8,114 nucleotides of DNA from Alphaproteobacteria bacterium UBA6347. Lineage in GTDB: Bacteria; Pseudomonadota; Alphaproteobacteria; CAAGCB01; CAG-977. The stretch is from contig DJRZ01000005.1 in NCBI GenBank assembly GCA_002440235.1, positions 1-8,114 of the forward strand. Reading direction: 5' to 3'. Shown here in pieces: positions 7,043 to 8,114 of the stretch; positions within the stretch are counted from its first letter, which is position 1; each line of letters starts with the position of its first letter. The notes below the pieces were generated by a model that was given only the letters and a program-made list of their open reading frames with translations, did not search any database and was not told the origin of the DNA. The position numbers were made by a program, and so were the translations under genes.

Positions 7043-8114
7043 ATGCTGATTTCACAGATAAATCCCGTTGCCGGCGATTTGGACGGTAACTTGAAGCTGA
7101 TTCACCGGGCGGCGGAACAGTGTCCGCATTGCAAGGGCGAAACGCTGGTTCTGCCCGCCTACGCCCTGACGGGCTGGCCCTTGGGCGATCTCGCCTTTTC
7201 CAACACATTTATGGCGGAAGTCCATAAAAAACTGCCCGAACTGTATCACAACGACCGCGAAGTCCTGACCGCCATTCCCGACGGCGCGGGCGGCGCGACC
7301 CCCGTTCTGGTCAACGCGAAAGGCGTCCATTACGGCAACCGGTTCACCATTACGGGACTGACCGTCGCCGTGTCCGTCGGTTTCGAACCCGTCAACTGCG
7401 AAGGCGCGGACAAGCTGATCGTTCTGGACGCCAAACCGTTCGCGTCCGGCACGGTCACGGAAACGCTGGAGCATTCCCGCACGTTCGCGAGTCGCATTCG
7501 TCTGCCGTTGGTGTACACGAATCTGGTCGGCGGCAACGACAGCGCCGTGTACGCGGGCGGATCGTTCATGCTGGACATGGACGGCGGCTTTATCGAATGC
7601 CTGCCGTTGTGGGAAGAAGGCGTCGCGGGGGTCGACGAAATCAATTTCCCGTGGACGGGCGAACCCGAAAACACATGGCGCGCTTTGACGGTCGGCGTCG
7701 GCGACTATGTGCGCAAAAACGGGTTTAAAGGCGTGATTTTGGGGCTTTCCGGCGGGTTCGACAGCGCGCTGTGCGCCGCGATCGCCGTCGACGCTTTGGG
7801 CGCGGACAAGGTGCGCGCCGTGATGATGCCGTCCGAATTCACTTCGCGCGAAAGTCTGGAAGACGCCGAAGCCGTCGCCAAAACTTTGGGAATCCGCTAC
7901 GACATTCTGCCGATCGTCGACGCCGTTTCGTGCTATAAAAACATGCTGGCGCCGCTGTTCAAAGGGCTGGATCCCGACGTGACGGAGGAAAACCTGCAAG
8001 CCCGTCTGCGCGGCGTTCTACTGATGGCTCTGTCCAACAAATTCGGCGATCTGCTGCTGTCGACGGGGAACAAGTCCGAAACGGCGGTCGGTTATTCGAC
8101 GCTGTACGGCGACA
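7043..8114 (+). CDS. nadE: NAD+ synthetase with a degenerate nitrilase (glutaminase) domain, 3' end outside the window
   Basis: NadE adenylates and amidates nicotinic acid adenine dinucleotide to NAD+, the last step of NAD synthesis. The frame from ATG 7043 (AGAGG seven bases before it) is open to the edge, giving 357 residues. Residues 1-200 follow the nitrilase-like domain of glutamine-dependent enzymes: INPVAGD (6-12), LVLPAYALTGWPLGDL (35-50), GADKLIVLDAKPF (121-133), LPLVYTNLVGGNDSAVYAGG (154-173). Residues 212-357 are the synthetase domain: ATP loop LGLSGGFDSAL (233-243), MMPSEFTS, TEENLQARLRG (314-324), STGNKSETAVGYSTLYGD (340-357), all intact. In the first domain the catalytic Glu of the usual FPELxLTGY is A39, the Lys loop (KxxLPNYGVFDE) seems deleted between about 98 and 103, and the expected Cys strand reads LTVAVSVGFE without Cys. 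The SGG loop sits about 50 residues earlier than in typical two-domain enzymes. Inference: ammonia-dependent or partner-fed enzyme. Confidence 0.9.
   Translation, partial: MLISQINPVAGDLDGNLKLIHRAAEQCPHCKGETLVLPAYALTGWPLGDLAFSNTFMAEVHKKLPELYHNDREVLTAIPDGAGGATPVLVNAKGVHYGNRFTITGLTVAVSVGFEPVNCEGADKLIVLDAKPFASGTVTETLEHSRTFASRIRLPLVYTNLVGGNDSAVYAGGSFMLDMDGGFIECLPLWEEGVAGVDEINFPWTGEPENTWRALTVGVGDYVRKNGFKGVILGLSGGFDSALCAAIAVDALGADKVRAVMMPSEFTSRESLEDAEAVAKTLGIRYDILPIVDAVSCYKNMLAPLFKGLDPDVTEENLQARLRGVLLMALSNKFGDLLLSTGNKSETAVGYSTLYGD

Noticed and set aside
7052..7999. Leftward open frame of 315 codons opposite nadE
   Set aside because: The other strand encodes conserved NadE motifs through the whole stretch, so this frame is a shadow.

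Overview
The window comes from a GC-rich bacterial chromosome and most likely from an alphaproteobacterium. This is inferred from the alphaproteobacterial-looking class II DAHP synthase and from protein-level resemblance of GlmS, RbsK and NadE; it has not been checked by a search. Coding density is very high: six protein genes and a seventh partly outside the window leave no gap larger than about 130 bases. No RNA gene, insertion sequence, CRISPR array or phage gene is visible.

Layout. (1) Bases 1-3118, rightward: the C-terminal two thirds of glmS, a translationally coupled small membrane protein of unknown function, and a class II DAHP synthase (shikimate pathway entry). (2) Bases 3130-5928, leftward: a two-gene unit read from 5928 down. 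It has an acidic single-pass membrane protein of unknown function, then a polytopic GT-C type glycosyltransferase-like protein resembling the AftB group. This unit converges with the DAHP synthase gene with only 11 bases between the stop codons. (3) Bases 5929-6058: a divergent promoter region with a promoter candidate in each direction and a 10-base inverted repeat straddling both. (4) Bases 6059-8114, rightward: a ribokinase (rbsK), then a NAD+ synthetase (nadE) that runs off the right edge.

The genes touch amino-sugar supply for the envelope (glmS), a probable envelope glycosyltransferase, aromatic amino acid entry, and ribose phosphate and NAD supply. They look like a set of housekeeping genes rather than one pathway.

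The most interesting observation is in nadE. The protein keeps the two-domain order of glutamine-dependent NAD synthetases (nitrilase-like domain, then ATP-pyrophosphatase synthetase domain). In the nitrilase-like domain, however, the catalytic Glu is Ala, the Lys-bearing loop seems to be deleted and the nucleophilic Cys is not found at the expected strand. The synthetase motifs are intact. This looks like a glutaminase domain that has lost catalysis but been kept, and the enzyme probably uses free ammonia or ammonia from a partner.
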